Positions 1-13,500 of a DNA stretch of 64,000 nt are shown here, in pieces. The notes below the pieces were generated by a model. The model ran no database searches. It was not told where the DNA came from and saw nothing but the letters and a program-made list of their open reading frames with translations. The translations under genes and the position numbers were made by a program. The DNA is from Tachypleus tridentatus (taxonomy: Eukaryota > Arthropoda > Merostomata > Xiphosura > Limulidae): assembly GCF_004210375.1 (NCBI RefSeq), contig NC_134825.1, forward strand, positions 63,851,558 through 63,915,557, given 5' to 3'. The stretch's first letter is position 1. Every line of letters begins with the position of its first letter.

Positions 1-1524
1 GTGGATGTTGATTTCTAGTGACATAGATTTCAGATGTAGTTCACTTTCCATGTATGGTGCATCATGCCCTAGTCGCTTTACACCTAGTACATATCCTTTT
101 AATTTTACTCACTTTTATGATTTTAGGAATAGAGTTGCAGAAATACTATATATTTTGGATCATCATCCAAACTCAGTTCTCTCCCACTTGAATGTACTCC
201 TCCTTTCTCTATCCATGTGTGCAACATCTTTCTATGATGAGTAGAGAGCATATCTAGTTCAGTAGTGTTCATAGTGGAAAGAGCTCCACATCAGAGCTTA
301 GAATCTAACTATCTCTTTGTAGGGAGTATCCCTTGGATGCTTTCAAAGGATACTTCTTTCTTTCCTGCCCACTGGTTCCTCCACCTATACATTGTGGGAT
401 TATAGTTATTCATATAAGAGATAGGACATAATGTACCATATCAGAAGTTATAATTTTCATATAGAAATTTATTTCTGATGGGTACTTATTTCCCCTCACC
501 CGTCTTTCCCACTGATGATAACTGGTGCTTCTGTCTCCTGCCAAAATTTAAATTGATAGTTTGGTGTAATAGAGGGAGTCACATGTCTCATGAGAGTATG
601 TAGCACCCTTATTGGTGGAGGGTTTATGCATGATGAGTTGCATTTGAATCAGTCAATTCCAATGGAGAAGAAATAAAAAGTTTGTAGCATGCATAAATAT
701 AGAGGGCAACACTAAACTAGAATAGCTATTTATATGAGGAGACACAAGTATCTGTTGGAAATACATTTTCATTGTGGGAATATTATAACTTCATGTTTTT
801 TTATCCAGCAATATAAGTATTTGTTCCACCAATGACTGGAACTGCTTAATGGTTGCTACTTTGGGCTGAAATAAGCAGTTTGTCAGTGTAAAAACCTATC
901 ATTAACAAAACATTGTGGTAAAGCTGCTTAAAAAATGTAGCTTGCTGCTGTAGAATCATTACTGTTAGAGAGCCACCCTTATATAGTATCACAGCATGTG
1001 ATCTGAACAATTACTGATGAGGCTTGGTTATGAAGATGTCTATAGCCAACATGTAAATAAAGTGATTTCTGAAGTTACCGAGTATTGGAGCTCCCGTAAG
1101 AGTGAATAAAGGAATCTAATTAAAAACCTCGGAACACTTAAGAATGAACCACAGATCTGAGTAGTTTAATAGTTTCTTTGGATATTCTTTCCATTTCTGA
1201 AAATTACAGAAATATTCATCTATAGCAAGACCTTAATTAAGCTTAGGTTAATTTAGTTTATGGTAGGTAACAGATAAATATTCTAATGACTCGTATTTTT
1301 ATTTATTAAATGTTATTGTATAGTTTATCATGCAATTCATAAATAAAATAACATACTGGTTTCTGGAAAGACAAATTAAAGAGACATTGTTAGTAAAAAA
1401 GCATGATATTCTGGTATATTATGGTAAAACTGACTTGATCTTTGAACAGTTAAATAGGTCTGCTAAGTAACTGGAGATTCAGTCAGGATACCTATTATGA
1501 AGTAATGCTAATTCTATGAGTAAC
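1..1524. other. No gene recognised
   Basis: AT-rich sequence with no exon I can support. I looked here for the missing N-terminal MEMO1 exons (glycine-proline-histidine motifs on the + strand) and did not find them. The part around 400-680 has weak resemblance to the dispersed repeat at 34.2-34.6 kb (shared short blocks around TTGGTGGAG and GCATTTGAAT), which I read as a possible diverged copy. Confidence 0.4.
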
Positions 1525-2775
1525 TGAGTAGTGGACACAAATGCATGGGTGTTGCCTCTTTTTTCTTTTTTTATTTTCAAACTCCAATTGGAAATAACAT
1601 GACCCAGTGTTTTAACAAAAATAGCAGGCATGTCTTTATTGTTTTCAAGTAGTATGATTTTGAACTAAAAAAGTTGGATTTTTTTAAAAAGAATCCTGAA
1701 CTTTATTGGAGTGAAAAAATACAGATTTTTGTTGAAATTGTAAGAATTTCTTTTTAGGAAAAGTGATTTTGTGTGTTAAAATGTAATAATCAGAAAGAGC
1801 ATCTGCTTTCTGTAGTGTTTTAACTTTCTTCTCATCCAAGTAAGTTTTGAGGTCGTCATGTGTACAGCATCTAAGTTCTTCAATTGGACATAATTGTCCT
1901 TATTTGTTGAAACTGCTGTCAATATATAATATGCATAGAATTATACCACTGATTAAAATAAACCTGTTTTTATTGGGCAAATTCTACATAAATTTGATTA
2001 TCTTGCTTGCGACAGCCTCACAATTTTGGTGATAAGCCTCTTGTACTAACTTGTATGCTTTAAATATAGCTGCTTTAACCTTATCATAATCCACATGGAC
2101 TTCTAGAGAAAGAGCAGCATACACTTCTTGTGGCTTATCAGTTAAAATACACTCATAATAATGACCATTTTTTGGTGGACCATTTCATGGTTTGAGCAAT
2201 TTTCTCAAAATGTTGGAAGTATTTATCAACTTCATTTTCATTAAAAGTTGGTAATTTAATATATCAATTGTATTCAAATTTGTCATTTTGCTTTGGTCAG
2301 TCAGAGTTGAGTCTAATTTCCATTTATTTCAGCCCGATTTCCTTTTCAGCTTCAATACAAGCTTGTTCTGCCTCAAGACGTTTACTCTCTTTCAGATATA
2401 ATATGGGCTTGTTTAGCCTCAAGACTTTTTATTTCTCTTTGGCTTCGGTATGTGCTCGCTCTTTCTGGGCTTTGATACAGGCTTTTTCAAGCCTTATTTG
2501 TTCAAGTTTTTGCTGGATATTTAACTTACCACTCAACTTTGGTTGGCTAGGTGGAGACACTGGAGTTTTCCTGTAATAGTAACTCAAACAACAAATTGTC
2601 ATTGATTAATATTTTAAAAGTATACTTTTTAGTTCATTGTTTCTCATTGATTATTTTAACCTCTAATTTTAAGATTTTGGTTATTTCAAGCAATTCACTT
2701 TTACTACCTTTTGCTAGTTGTTCAAAAGAGGGTAGTTCAAGTAACCTTTTGTAATTAGACACAATCAAATCTTGT
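1525..2775 (-). pseudogene. Decayed Gag of an LTR retrotransposon
   Basis: Reading the - strand across several frameshifts and stops gives pieces of a Gag polyprotein in the right order. From about 2770 down comes an N-terminal helical part (KRLLELPSFEQLAKGSKSEL), then a glutamate/lysine-rich coiled coil with repeated LEAEQACIEAEKE-like units (about 2340-2500). A matrix/capsid-like part follows with LPTFNENEVDKYFQHFEKIA and DKPQEVYAALSLEVHVDYDK (about 2080-2250), then DLKTYLDEKKVKTLQKADAL (about 1790-1850). Last is a zinc-knuckle-like remnant, KTLGHVISNWSLK (about 1580-1620), whose cysteines are gone. This arrangement is typical of Ty3/gypsy-like Gag proteins found in many animal genomes. It lies immediately downstream of an LTR and primer-binding site on the same strand. 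No protease, RT or integrase is seen between 1 and 1524. The copy is dead: stops occur in every segment. Confidence 0.75.
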
Positions 2776-2829
2776 TAGCTCTGATAAATATAGATTAAAT
2801 TAAGATTTAGAACAAATGATCTGATTCAG

Positions 2830-2849
2830 ATCATGGACATGAGCCTCCA
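2830..2849 (-). other. Primer-binding site, tRNA-Pro-like
   Basis: On the - strand this reads TGGAGGCTCATGTCCATGAT. It resembles the tRNA-Pro primer-binding site used by gammaretrovirus-type elements (TGGGGGCTCGTCC...). It sits 8 nt inside the LTR edge and upstream of the gag relic, the expected place. The match is imperfect, so primer identity is an inference. Confidence 0.5.
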
Positions 2850-2857
2850 ATTTATTA

Positions 2858-3543
2858 TGTTACAAACTTTACGTATTACAATTTTCAATAGTCAGATATT
2901 TTAATTTAATTAAATGTTGACATTAAATTTATATTTGCCAACAAGATTGATGTACAGTTTTCTGTCTGAACATAAGTATTTTTTTAATATACAAACAGCA
3001 CAATTTATAATGTATATAAATCATTATTTGTAATAACCAACAATTTTACAAACTCTCAAACAATATTCAGTTTTCTATTTGGTCTGAAACTTTATTTTAG
3101 CGATGGTCCATGATGAGTGAATTATTTCTGAGTTGATATTGTTACACATCTCTTGATGGGAAAGCTAGCTAGCTTTAATCTTGGTTGGTCTCACATGGCT
3201 TATAAGCTCATTTTTTATCGAAGAAGATATTTAATGTCCTTATTTAAAAGAAAAAAAAGACTGACATCTGAAGTTAAATGGTATATAACATTTAAAATCT
3301 ATAAACTTTTCTTGTCAAATTTTGTAGTTTTCCTATTAATAAGCATTAATCACAATTATAGTTTCCGAGGCTTACAGTATACTGTCTGTTAGCGTGTGGA
3401 TTAATAATCTTTAGGCAAAATTCTCGAAGATTCAGTGGGCAACAGTGTAAAACATGTATTGTTGGTTCTTACACTCAAGAATCTTCTACAAATTTAGAAA
3501 CAGGTTGGACTTGCACAATACAAATGTGACAGTATAAGTTACA
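2858..3543 (-). mobile_element. 5' LTR of the gag-bearing retrotransposon relic (copy C)
   Basis: About 686 bp on the - strand, starting TGTAACTTATACTG and ending in TTTGTAACA, so it has the usual TG...CA ends. Extended similarity links it to two other places in the window on the + strand, 20564-21165 and about 30860-31591. Shared blocks include TGTATTGTGCAAGTCC, AATTTGTAGAAGATTC, TTAACTTCAG and ATCATTATTTGTAATA. It is followed by a primer-binding site and gag. The three copies are old, with many substitutions and indels. Confidence 0.65.
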
Positions 3544-3706
3544 TAAATTCCTAAATGCATATTTAACTGAAAAAAATGTAGATTTCAAATAATTAAATCC
3601 ATTTAAATACTAAACATCAGTTTTCGGGTAATTTTTTTTCTGTACTTACTGTTTTAGTACCTTTTTTATTTTAACCTCTCTCTGCTGATCAAGTGTTCTC
3701 TTACAG

Positions 3707-3818
3707 TTTATGAAGACCTCTACAGTACAGGTCACTTTGAAGAAATGTCCATTCTTACTGATGAGGATGAACACAGCATTGAGATGCATCTTCCTTATAT
3801 AGCCAAAATAATGGAAAA
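3707..3818 (+). CDS. MEMO1 exon (YEDLYSTG...IEMHLPY)
   Basis: Acceptor TTACAG ends at 3706, donor GTAAGG starts at 3819. The exon opens with the last two bases of a codon, then encodes [13 protein letters not shown] and the family signature [14 protein letters not shown]. It ends with two bases of a codon completed by the next exon. Confidence 0.93.
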
Positions 3819-6800
3819 GTAAGGTCTTAAGTGTTTTTATAGCTTTAAATGCATCAGTATTAAAATATATTGTGTGTTTAATTTTCAAGTAAAGATTGTA
3901 TTGAATAACATACATCAAATATTTCTACAATTTTAATTTGATTTATTTGTACATTGAATTTTCAATAAATAATATTTATAAACAAACTAACTTTTTATGA
4001 ATGAAACTGTATTCATCATTACTAGCACACTAGTTAATTGATGGACTGATGAACATTTTACCTATGGTAAAATAAACTGACACTGCTCTCTCACTGATCA
4101 CTCACCCTTGTAAATTTTGTTTTGTATTTATGATTATCTGATTTTGAAATGGTTATATTCAGCAGTTGCATGCCTATATTAATGGTTGTCTCCTGAATTT
4201 TTTTTTTTAAATGTGAATATATAGTAATTATGTGTCTTCATTAATATTTGCCCCCTGTATTTACAACAAATATTTTTACAGTATCTGAGGTTGTTTTACA
4301 CAGCATAAACAAATAGTGCAAGATCATAGATTAGTATGACTTATCATTTTTGGTAATAAAGTGTTTTAAATTATCCTGTTTGCCAATTACCATAATATTA
4401 TTTATCAACATTAAACAAAGCTTGCTGTCCCACCACTTAAATATGTATATTAACAATATTATTATGTGAAGAAGCTCTTGACACTTAGTGATGCTTAATA
4501 ATCACTACAGTGTATGTATAGTAAGGGAAATTAATATAATATGATAGGAAAAATGTAATGGTAACCTAGTTCAGGTGTAGGAAACAAATAGTGTTGCATG
4601 TGAAGTTTAGTTATTTGGCAGTTATACAGTTTTATTATCAGTTTAATTATGGTGTTTTTTCTGTTTTTCTGAAGTGTCGTTATTTTTTTGTGATAATTAG
4701 TGACAGTGGAGACATTTTAACTTTCACTATCTTTTTGTAGTAGTAAGTCAACTGCTTTATACATAAGTGTACACACCTTTCAAGATGTTTGTATCAGATG
4801 AATGAATGATGCTTTAATTTATTTGAAAAAGTTGTATGTAAAATAAACTTTGTTGTTTAGTGACTTACTGATTACATTTATAAGCATATTACAAAACAGT
4901 TATGCAAGAATGTGTAAATGAGGTTGTTCTTAAGCAGGTTTACATATAGCATGTGCAAAGGCACTAATAGTTGCTTAAAAATTTTAATTTGGTGTTTGGG
5001 CCTACAGTCATCTGAATTTTAAGAGTTTGTGTATGATATCAATCATAGTTTTCATTTTTGAGTTTGAAGAAACCATCTAGGGATTTGGGGCATTGTGAAG
5101 TAGAATCAGAATACAGGCCCTGTATTTCTAGTGAACACCTCTGTGTGTGTGTTAAGTTTTGGTTATTTGTTGTGAAAAGTGTTTAAAAAACATTACCAAA
5201 GGTGTGAAGATGTTTCAGTCTTGAGGTAACTTGTGTGAGAAGCAATTTTAAAATATCTGTGAAATAGATAAAAATACCAATATTGTAAAGTACATCTTTG
5301 TGGTAGTTTTTTTCAGTAATCTGAATAACATTGTTAAAAGTGAAAATAGTACTTTAGTATAATTATGGTAGCTAATTATAACAACATTTTAAATTCTAAA
5401 TCATGTTTCTTTTCCTTTCTGTATTCTCTAGAGTACCTGAGTTTTCTTGTGTAAATATTTTTTTATTTATTAACTTCTCTACTTACATTCCATATGTACC
5501 CAACTTCTAATTTTATCTCAAGAAAGGCTGATAAAACTCAACTGCAAGTTGTTTAGTTCAACATAGCATGAGTACTTGTACAGAAATAAGTAGCACTGAT
5601 AATGTCTCATAGACTAATGATTTAGAGTTATTTAATAAATAATAAAAACAGAATCTATCCCATTGAAATGAGAATACCTTGATTTATAGCAAGTTTTCAC
5701 ATAAGTGAATTTTAAGACTTGGATCACATGTTCTAAATGAAAAACTGATTTTTCTAAAAGAACTTATAGCTGTTATCATATTGAAGTGAAAAATATGGTT
5801 TAAGACTGAATTCAATTTTTACATTTATTAATGTCGTAATCAAAAGATCAATATAAACATGACAGTTTATGTTCCAGATTATTTATATTTATTATTTTGT
5901 AAAGGGAACTTGTATTTTATTTATACGGAGTTTTTTTTTTTGTGTGAAGTTCATTTGGTATGAATTATAATTGCTTTTAAGCAATCATAAAACTAAGTAA
6001 TCTGAATTTTCCTGTCAGGTACTCCAATTTGACATGTTTCAACTTTATTAAGGTTCTAGAGACCAAGAAGTGTTTATAATATTGTGAAGTTAAAAGTATT
6101 ACATCTTTTACTTCTGTGTTTAGTGTTAGCTTGGTGCAGTGAAATAAAATTAGTAGTTTGGTCATTTCACATGTTTCATCTTTTATTTCCATGTAACGTA
6201 GAACTCCATAAAATAGGCCTACTACATATGTACAAGGTCAGGAAATATTGGAAAGTTGTTTACTTCAAAATATAAAAAAGTAGTCTCATTCCATATTTTG
6301 ATTATATTAAGTTCCTTTTTTTTTTGTATTAAGAATGGAGAGCTTAACTTAATGAGCTAAAGAAAAGGCACAATATAAACATGAAAAGTATTGTCATATG
6401 AATAACCTGTACAATGTGAATTAGGGAAACTAACTTTTGCCTCATCTTACAACCCTCAGTGGCACAACAGTATAAGTATGGACTCTTAATGCTACAAACT
6501 GAGTTTCAATACTCATGTTTGGCACAGCACAGATAGCCCTTTGTGCTTAACTTTAAACAGATAAACCTCATCCTTTATACAGGGTGCAGCTACATCCTTG
6601 AAACTGAGAATGGAATTTCAAGGGCTTGAAAAGGGTTCATTTTTGTAAAAGTACTTGAAAATACTATAATAGCAGATGAAATGAAATAATAACCCTTTAA
6701 CCTGAGCACTTTTGAAAGGTGTGCCTTTCTTATTCATAGCAAAATATATCAGTATATTTAAATTTAATGCATGTTGCAGAGTTGAGTGCAGTAAATAGTT

Positions 6801-9656
6801 TTTTGTTTTTTTTAATCAACATTCATATGTTGAACAAATACTGATTTTATAACATATTAGTAGTATTCAATTGACTCGGATGTTGGTTTTAAACTTCCAA
6901 AAAGTGCTTAGAAAGTCCTTTAAATTGATGTCAGCAATTCAGTGTGACCTGTGCCTGTAACGTATTAATAGTTTTTTGAAAGCAAATATTAAATACACTG
7001 TTAAGAAACAAAACTTTTAAGTTGTTTATGTTAACATATGATTGCATAAATAACATAATCGTGAAGTAGAGAAGCAAACTGATAGTGTTGTAAGTAGAAA
7101 CACTGGTTACTCATGTTGAATGTTGTTCTAGCTGTCAGGTTACCATAGTGCCTGTTCTTGTGGGATCTCTTACAACAGAGAAAGAAGCTCTCTATGGAAC
7201 TATTTTCAGCAAATTTTTAACAGACCCCAACAACTTGTTTGTAATTTCTTCTGACTTCTGTCACTGGGGTGAGTTTATTTTTGTCACATGTTGAACTACT
7301 TTTCTGTTACAGTTGATTTTATTTTTTCATATTTTATTGAAACGCAAGCATTTGAAATATGTTTCATAGATTATACTTTACTATTTCACCAGATAAATTT
7401 ATGCTCAATAGTTCTGTCCAGATTTATTACTACAGTTTCATAACTCTTAAACAGTGTTGCTTATTTACAGTTAAACATATATACCACCTTGAGAATTTTG
7501 TAGTCTTCTAATGTCACCTTGAAACTAATATCTTAGCTGCTGTAATTTCTTTCAAAAAATCACTTTTACAAATATGAAATTGTCTAATTCTGATACAAAG
7601 ATTTTAACTTTCAACTGAAAGTTCTGGAATATTGTTCAGTATTCACATGTTGCTAATACCATTACAACAAAACAAAAACTTAAGTTGTTAAGCTAAGTCC
7701 CAAATCTTTCTTTAAAAACAAAACCACTTTTATTTTCTTATCATACAAAATTAAAATTGCCAATTTCATATAATTCATGTTATACATGTAAGTGCAAGCA
7801 AAAACTAGTCAATGGTTCATGTCATTAAATTATTTTTTGTTGGTTTAGCTAGTTTTGTAAACAAACATTTATCAGTTATAGTGAGATAAGGTTCAAGATT
7901 TTTTTTTATCAGTAAATTTGGGAATTTGTCTATTTTGTTAGTTTTTAATGTTATAACCAGACTAGGAATAAAACATAGTAAATCATTAGATCTATAATAA
8001 TGGGTTACTATAATTTTATATTCAAGAATTATAACCTGTCTAGAGATGATTGAATATGTTGCAAAAAAGGCCTATTACTGTAAGATCACAAATCTAACAT
8101 CTATATTAAAATAATAGCAGTTACAGTGAAATCTATTTGACAATCACAGGAGCTCGTTTCCATTACCAGTACTACGACAAGTCTTGGGGAGACATTTATC
8201 AATCAATTCAGAAGTTAGATGAAATGGTAAGTCATGATTTAAAGATGTTAGATTTTTCTTGTAAAAAAAAAAAAAACTCAATTGTTTGTGGTTTGAAAAT
8301 CCAAAGATAGGTTTTAAGAAGGTCAGCTTTTATCTGTGAAAAACTATAATTGAATATCTTGGCCTAAATTGCAGTGACAGAAAAAAATGTTCCCTTTTCA
8401 CAAACTTAGGCCACAGGTAAGCTTTTCAAAAGCAGCATTACTATTTAATTATTCAACAAATAAATCTCTCTAAAGAGATATGTGGAGCCATACTTTCTAG
8501 ATTCTTCCTAAGCTGTAGAATTTTGCTTGTAGAGGTTTTCACATTTGGTTTGTGTAACCTTTATGGGCATGATGCCTTTTTTTCTGTCTGGGAATACTGT
8601 TATAATCCTTTACCATAACTAAATCATTTTTCACAAATGTTTTATATAAAAAATTAAAATATTTTTAATTATGGGGGAAAAAACAGAAGAATTTTATATC
8701 TTGGTTGTGTCTAACAGATTTTTGGAATATTGTTTCTATGTTTTTTATCTAGGGCATGAATATCATTGAGTCTTTATCACCAACTGGATTTACCTCATAC
8801 CTGAGAAAGTTTGGAAACACAATTTGTGGACGCCATCCTATTGGTGTACTCTTAAATGTAAGTTTAATTTTTTATGTGAATTTACTTTGCCATAACAATG
8901 ATAATTCAATAATGCCTGTTGCTGATAAAAATAAAATAAAATAATAATAATAATTTACCATATATCAAAAGTAGGAATTTACTTATAATGTTACCTAGAA
9001 AATGTTTTTCATACTGACAAATTTAGAAACTTTTTGTAACTTAGTATCATACTATTACTTTCACATGTGGTATTTTCCTACTAGCAAATTCATACTACTG
9101 GACTTTTGCACACTTCATTCAGTTTGAAACAAACATGAATTTCAAGTTTATGGGCATGATATCAGATATATTTTTAATGACAGTTGTAATTCAGATCATT
9201 TCATGGAACATAAATATTACCAAAATAAGTCTGAAAGGTTTATTTATAGGCTTGCAAAATTGCACTTCGATTAGTTGCATTTTCAGAGTACCAGCTGTTC
9301 TCAAAAGGTTTTTTCTTCACATACACACACACACACGTTATTTTATATTCAAGAAGAAATCAATAATTTAAGTATTTATTTATTAATTTTGAAATACTGA
9401 AACATTTTGACTCATTTGTACTACATGATTGCCATTTTTCACACAATTTTTTAAAATTTAACTTCCATACTTATCCTCTTTTAGGTCATAAACATTTTTC
9501 CTTATGAATTTTCAGGCAGTTCACATCCTCCAACAGACTACTAGTAATGGACACAAGATTTCTCTAAAGTTTCTTCGCTATGCCCAATCCAGCCAGTGTC
9601 TTAACATGCATGACTCTTCGGTGAGCTATGCTGCAGCTTCCCTACAGATTGAATGA
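3707..9656 (+). CDS. MEMO1 (Memo family protein), C-terminal 189 residues, 5' partial
   Basis: Five exons (3707-3818, 7132-7268, 8150-8226, 8753-8857, 9516-9656) join in phase with AG/GT boundaries to encode 189 residues ending in TGA. The product matches animal MEMO1, which is about 297 residues, so roughly 108 N-terminal residues are missing upstream. Diagnostic stretches are [57 protein letters not shown] and [11 protein letters not shown]. Memo proteins share the fold of class III extradiol dioxygenases. In human Memo, His49, His81 and Cys244 are reported as the copper site. The equivalent of Cys244 (AQSSQC) is present here; both histidines lie in the missing part. Memo acts in the cytosol in ErbB2/FGF receptor signalling and cell motility (family knowledge). 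The first base of the opening codon comes from an upstream exon outside the window or not recognised. No frameshift or stop is seen, so the gene looks functional. Confidence 0.95.
6453..6560 (+). repeat. tRNA-derived SINE, family 2, in MEMO1 intron
   Basis: Sense orientation begins with the A-box-like CAGTGGCACAACAG, then a B-box-like GAGTTTCAATACTC and the shared tail CACAGATAGCCCTTTGTG. It is a diverged copy of the family also seen at 21757, 23521, 24690, 28625 and 47725. Confidence 0.7.
7132..7268 (+). CDS. MEMO1 exon ([11 protein letters not shown]...SSDFCHW)
   Basis: Acceptor TTCTAG ends at 7131, donor GTGAGT starts at 7269. It encodes [13 protein letters not shown] through [15 protein letters not shown], the conserved core containing the SSDFCHWG motif, whose glycine codon is split across the next intron. 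Confidence 0.94.
8150..8226 (+). CDS. MEMO1 exon ([18 protein letters not shown])
   Basis: Acceptor ATCACAG ends at 8149, donor GTAAGT starts at 8227. It encodes [20 protein letters not shown] and KLDEM, colinear with human RFRYSYYDESQGEIYRSIE. Confidence 0.94.
8753..8857 (+). CDS. MEMO1 exon ([13 protein letters not shown]...[10 protein letters not shown])
   Basis: Acceptor ATCTAG ends at 8752, donor GTAAGT starts at 8858. There are 35 full codons, including [14 protein letters not shown], one of the best conserved Memo segments. Confidence 0.94.
9321..9336. repeat. (AC)n microsatellite
   Basis: Short AC dinucleotide tract in the last MEMO1 intron. Confidence 0.8.
9516..9656 (+). CDS. MEMO1 terminal coding exon
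   Basis: Acceptor TTTCAG ends at 9515; 46 codons, then TGA at 9654-9656. It encodes the C-terminus with [10 protein letters not shown] and [14 protein letters not shown]. The cysteine of SSQC corresponds to the metal/redox Cys244 of human Memo. Confidence 0.94.
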   Translation, partial: AVHILQQTTSNGHKISLKFLRYAQSSQCLNMHDSSVSYAAASLQIE

Positions 9657-10525
9657 TGACGTTTATCATAGGAAGCTCAAGTGGTGCTTTGAAATGAACG
9701 TTGTCGATATTGTTTCTCACTGTTGCTGATATAGGTCTCAAGGATATGACTATGCAAGTTTTGTGTACTCTTTCTTTGTTGTGTACATTTCAGCTTCCAT
9801 ACAAGACTTGTGTCCAAAAATTTACTTTAAATTCTTAAAATTATGTTACGGTGTTTGGATTTAGAGGTTAGGCTTGTTTGTTATAAAGTATGTTTTATTA
9901 ATGGTAGTAACATTTAAAACTTCAGGATATGCATGTCAAACCAAAAACTAAAAATATTAATAAATCATCAGATAATATGAACTAAAGAGTTTAATGTTTC
10001 AGATGGAAAATATAACAGAATTTCATGAGTATTTATGGTATTCGTATAGTTCAAATAACTTTTGATGTACAAGTATTTGTAAAACTTACCTAATTGCTAT
10101 TGAGGAAATTTTTGTTCTTGGTCTTACTTCTCGTCTGTGATGACTTGTACATTGTTGTTTAAAATTTACTGAGAAAACTGAATTCAAAGTTGTGTATAAG
10201 TTAATGAGAAAGTATTGTTATTCTGTGATTGATACTGAAGACCTACAGTGTCATAAAACAGAACTATTTGTCATGAACTCAGTAGCTGCAGAAAATATGC
10301 TAAGAATCAAAGTATTCAATTAGTAAAGATGCAGGTAATAGTAAAACTGATGAGTAACATGCTTGATATATAATGAAAACATGCTTCCAAATGTAAGAAA
10401 CGTTTTAAGATACAGCTTTCCACATGACTTTAGTGGTACAAGATTGGCTTTGTTAGGTGTACTATTAGTTAGTTGATCAGTGTTGTAAATTTTAATGATA
10501 ATAAAGGTATGATAAAATATTGCAT
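9657..10525 (+). other. Probable MEMO1 3' UTR with candidate poly(A) signals
   Basis: Non-coding and AT-rich. AATAAA occurs at 9959-9964 and 10500-10505, the second followed by a T-run about 40 nt on. Which site is used cannot be told from sequence alone. Confidence 0.35.
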
Positions 10526-13500
10526 GTAAAACATATTGTAATGTTTTTTTACCACCTGTGTATATAATCTTATTGAAAATATATGAGTTCAGAGTGAAGT
10601 TTCTTACAATAATTATATGTGCAAAAATCTTATGAAACTGTTATTAAAATATAGAAAATGTATTGTCTAAAGTTTGTGTTAAACTTTCATTTTTGTATTT
10701 CACTAATGTATTTTTTGTTTTACTTTTATGTAATACCTATTTTTCTAACTCTAGTGAACTGACAGATTTCAGGTAATTAACTTTACAGCTTAATTTGGTA
10801 TGGAAAGTATGAAGATATGATTATCGTTGATGTAACTTGCACTTTGTGGTAGTAATTTGGTGTTTTTCATAATTTGTGCTATATGGAAATTCAACCAGTT
10901 ATCCTGATTTACTACAGTATTTGAGCTAATGAATACATAGATGGAAAAGTGTAGGTAATAATATTGTGATTTAAACCCCAGTAAATGTAGAGCAAGGTTT
11001 ACATGTAATATCTCTGAAATTATGACAACTCGTTAACTCATTATAAACTTATGAATTCACCAATTTGACAGTTTCTAAGAGTTTATGTAATTATGTTGGA
11101 CAAGTTAGCAACAACTTGTATTGGTACAGCAAAAACATTAACTATTGGTAACAACTAATGAATTCATATCCAAGTTTTCATTCAATGGTTACAATTAGTA
11201 TTATTACACCTAAAAATACAGTAAGACCCTGCTTTGTAGTAGTACCCCATTTTAAGCTGATTGCTTATACGACTCTTATCTCGAGATTTTGTATTGAGAT
11301 AAAACAAAATTATGAAAATCTATACCTCTCTGAACACTTTTTCATACTAATGGTAACAGTGCATTAAATACTTGCACAATGCAGACAATATCCCATAATA
11401 ATCAGTTTTCCTGCAGTTTGAAGTAACACAACATGGATCATTAATATCTTATCTAAACAATATTGTGCCTATTGGGAAAAAAAATTTTCTTAGGAAACAA
11501 TCTATAAACCTCTATGCAAAGAACAACTTTACATAAAAAGGTATACACTGTAATTTGATACATAAAAATCTAGCCTCTATTGGTTATAATTAATGGAGTT
11601 GTAAACATAAGCAGGAACTGCAGGTATTGACTAATCCTAATAAGGATGTGACAGGGCTGATGTTCTGTTTGCTAGCTCTAAAATAACAAAATTAAAGGCT
11701 GATAAAAATTTACTTTTTGACAGTAATGACAATATTATAGTGAGTAATTTGTTAAATGTTACCTAAACAAAGCACTTGTAGATCATGGATAGGTAAGAAA
11801 CACCACCTTTAGTTACATAACTATGTTAAAATGACCTTGCTTACATCCACTTTCTTTAAAGCTCTTTCCTTCTTGAGCATTAAATGTGGTATTATTGAAA
11901 GATGCTGTGTTTTTAATTAGTGCAGTCCTCACTGAAAGTTGTGTAATGTTTTTCCAAAAACAGGTAGGTTGAGTGGTTTACATAATCAGTTTAAAGGAGC
12001 TGATGTCAACCAACAATTTCATTACAGGTTCTTGTATAGTATTTATCTTGAACAGTGGTGTTTATAGCCTAAGGCAACAGATGTTACGTAGCAGTGTTCT
12101 GCAATTTGAAGTCAATGAGTATCAAGTAGTGGTAGTATAGAAACATTTATTATTTTTATATTTGTGCTTTAATTGCTCTTGGTAGCTCAAATATATTTGA
12201 TACAACATTGCACCAGTTAAGTAAAAACAGGTACTTTATAGAAAATCTACATTTTAGTTTACATGAAAGTGTAAGAAATGGTAACAATCTCCCCCTCTTA
12301 CGTTCTTCAAAAGTTGTAATTAATTGTGTATTCATTTGCAGTATAAATTTAAAGCTTCAATTTTTGTAACACATGGTATGTAACCTTATCAAAACTTGTT
12401 CCTTCTCCCTGATGCTGATGTACCAATTTACTTATTTTCAGTTTTAATCAATCTGTGTATCTTGAAACTGTTATGGTGATACAAAATTAAATATTCCTGA
12501 TATTTAATATGTTAACTTAGTGTGGATTTGAATTACTTATTTCAGCCCAAATATAAAACTAACTACAAAATAATTACAAAAGTTTTAAACCTATATCTGT
12601 TGCTTAGCTGTTATTAATTTCCCAGCTACCATATGTTCCAGTTTCTTTGAAACTTTTCATTGATTTTGTATAAATGAATACCTCCATATTAAAGCAGGAT
12701 TAAATTCACCTGTAATTAAAATGTAAATTGAAGCACAACTTTTCTTCAAAATAGTGGCAAAACCCCTACTTAGGGGGTGGTTTGTCTGAGTCACAAAAGT
12801 ATACAATGTTAACTACAGTCCTGTTTTTTTTTTCACAAAAGAAAATGTGGTGAGTCATAAAAGATTATCATACATGGCAATACATGAGTATATGTTTGAC
12901 TGCTGTTGGATACAATCTTTCTCCACAGGTATGGTTGTAACAAGTATTTGAAAAGATACAAGAAACTCTGCAATTGTTACACTATTTATTTATCATGACT
13001 AAAATGTATTACACAATGATTCCACATCTATATTTAATATTTGTCACTAATACCAAATAACACTAATGTACTTCTTTCACTAGCCTAGAGCTGCATTCAA
13101 AATTAAGGAAATACATTTATTCCCAAGTGGTGCTTTAATTATGTTCTGACCAATATTATAGGTTAAACTATAATATACATGACTGTTTCATCTGGGGATC
13201 ATGAGGTGTTTTGAATTATAAAAAACGTTTCAAAACTATTTAATCATATGGTGTTACTCTATTGCAATTCTGTTTATAATGAGGAAAGCCTTAGTTCAAA
13301 TACTTTCTTTCATGCAGCATAACAGTGCATTAACTTAAATTATGCCAGGAAATTTCGTCACTTCTCTGATTTTTAAATGGGAAAGACTTAGTCAATGTTG
13401 CAGTTGATGTGCAAGTTTTCATAAACACACACCTTCTACCACTTATACTTTTACTGTTAAAAATTTGTATTTTTAAGAACATTCTGTGCATTATTACATA

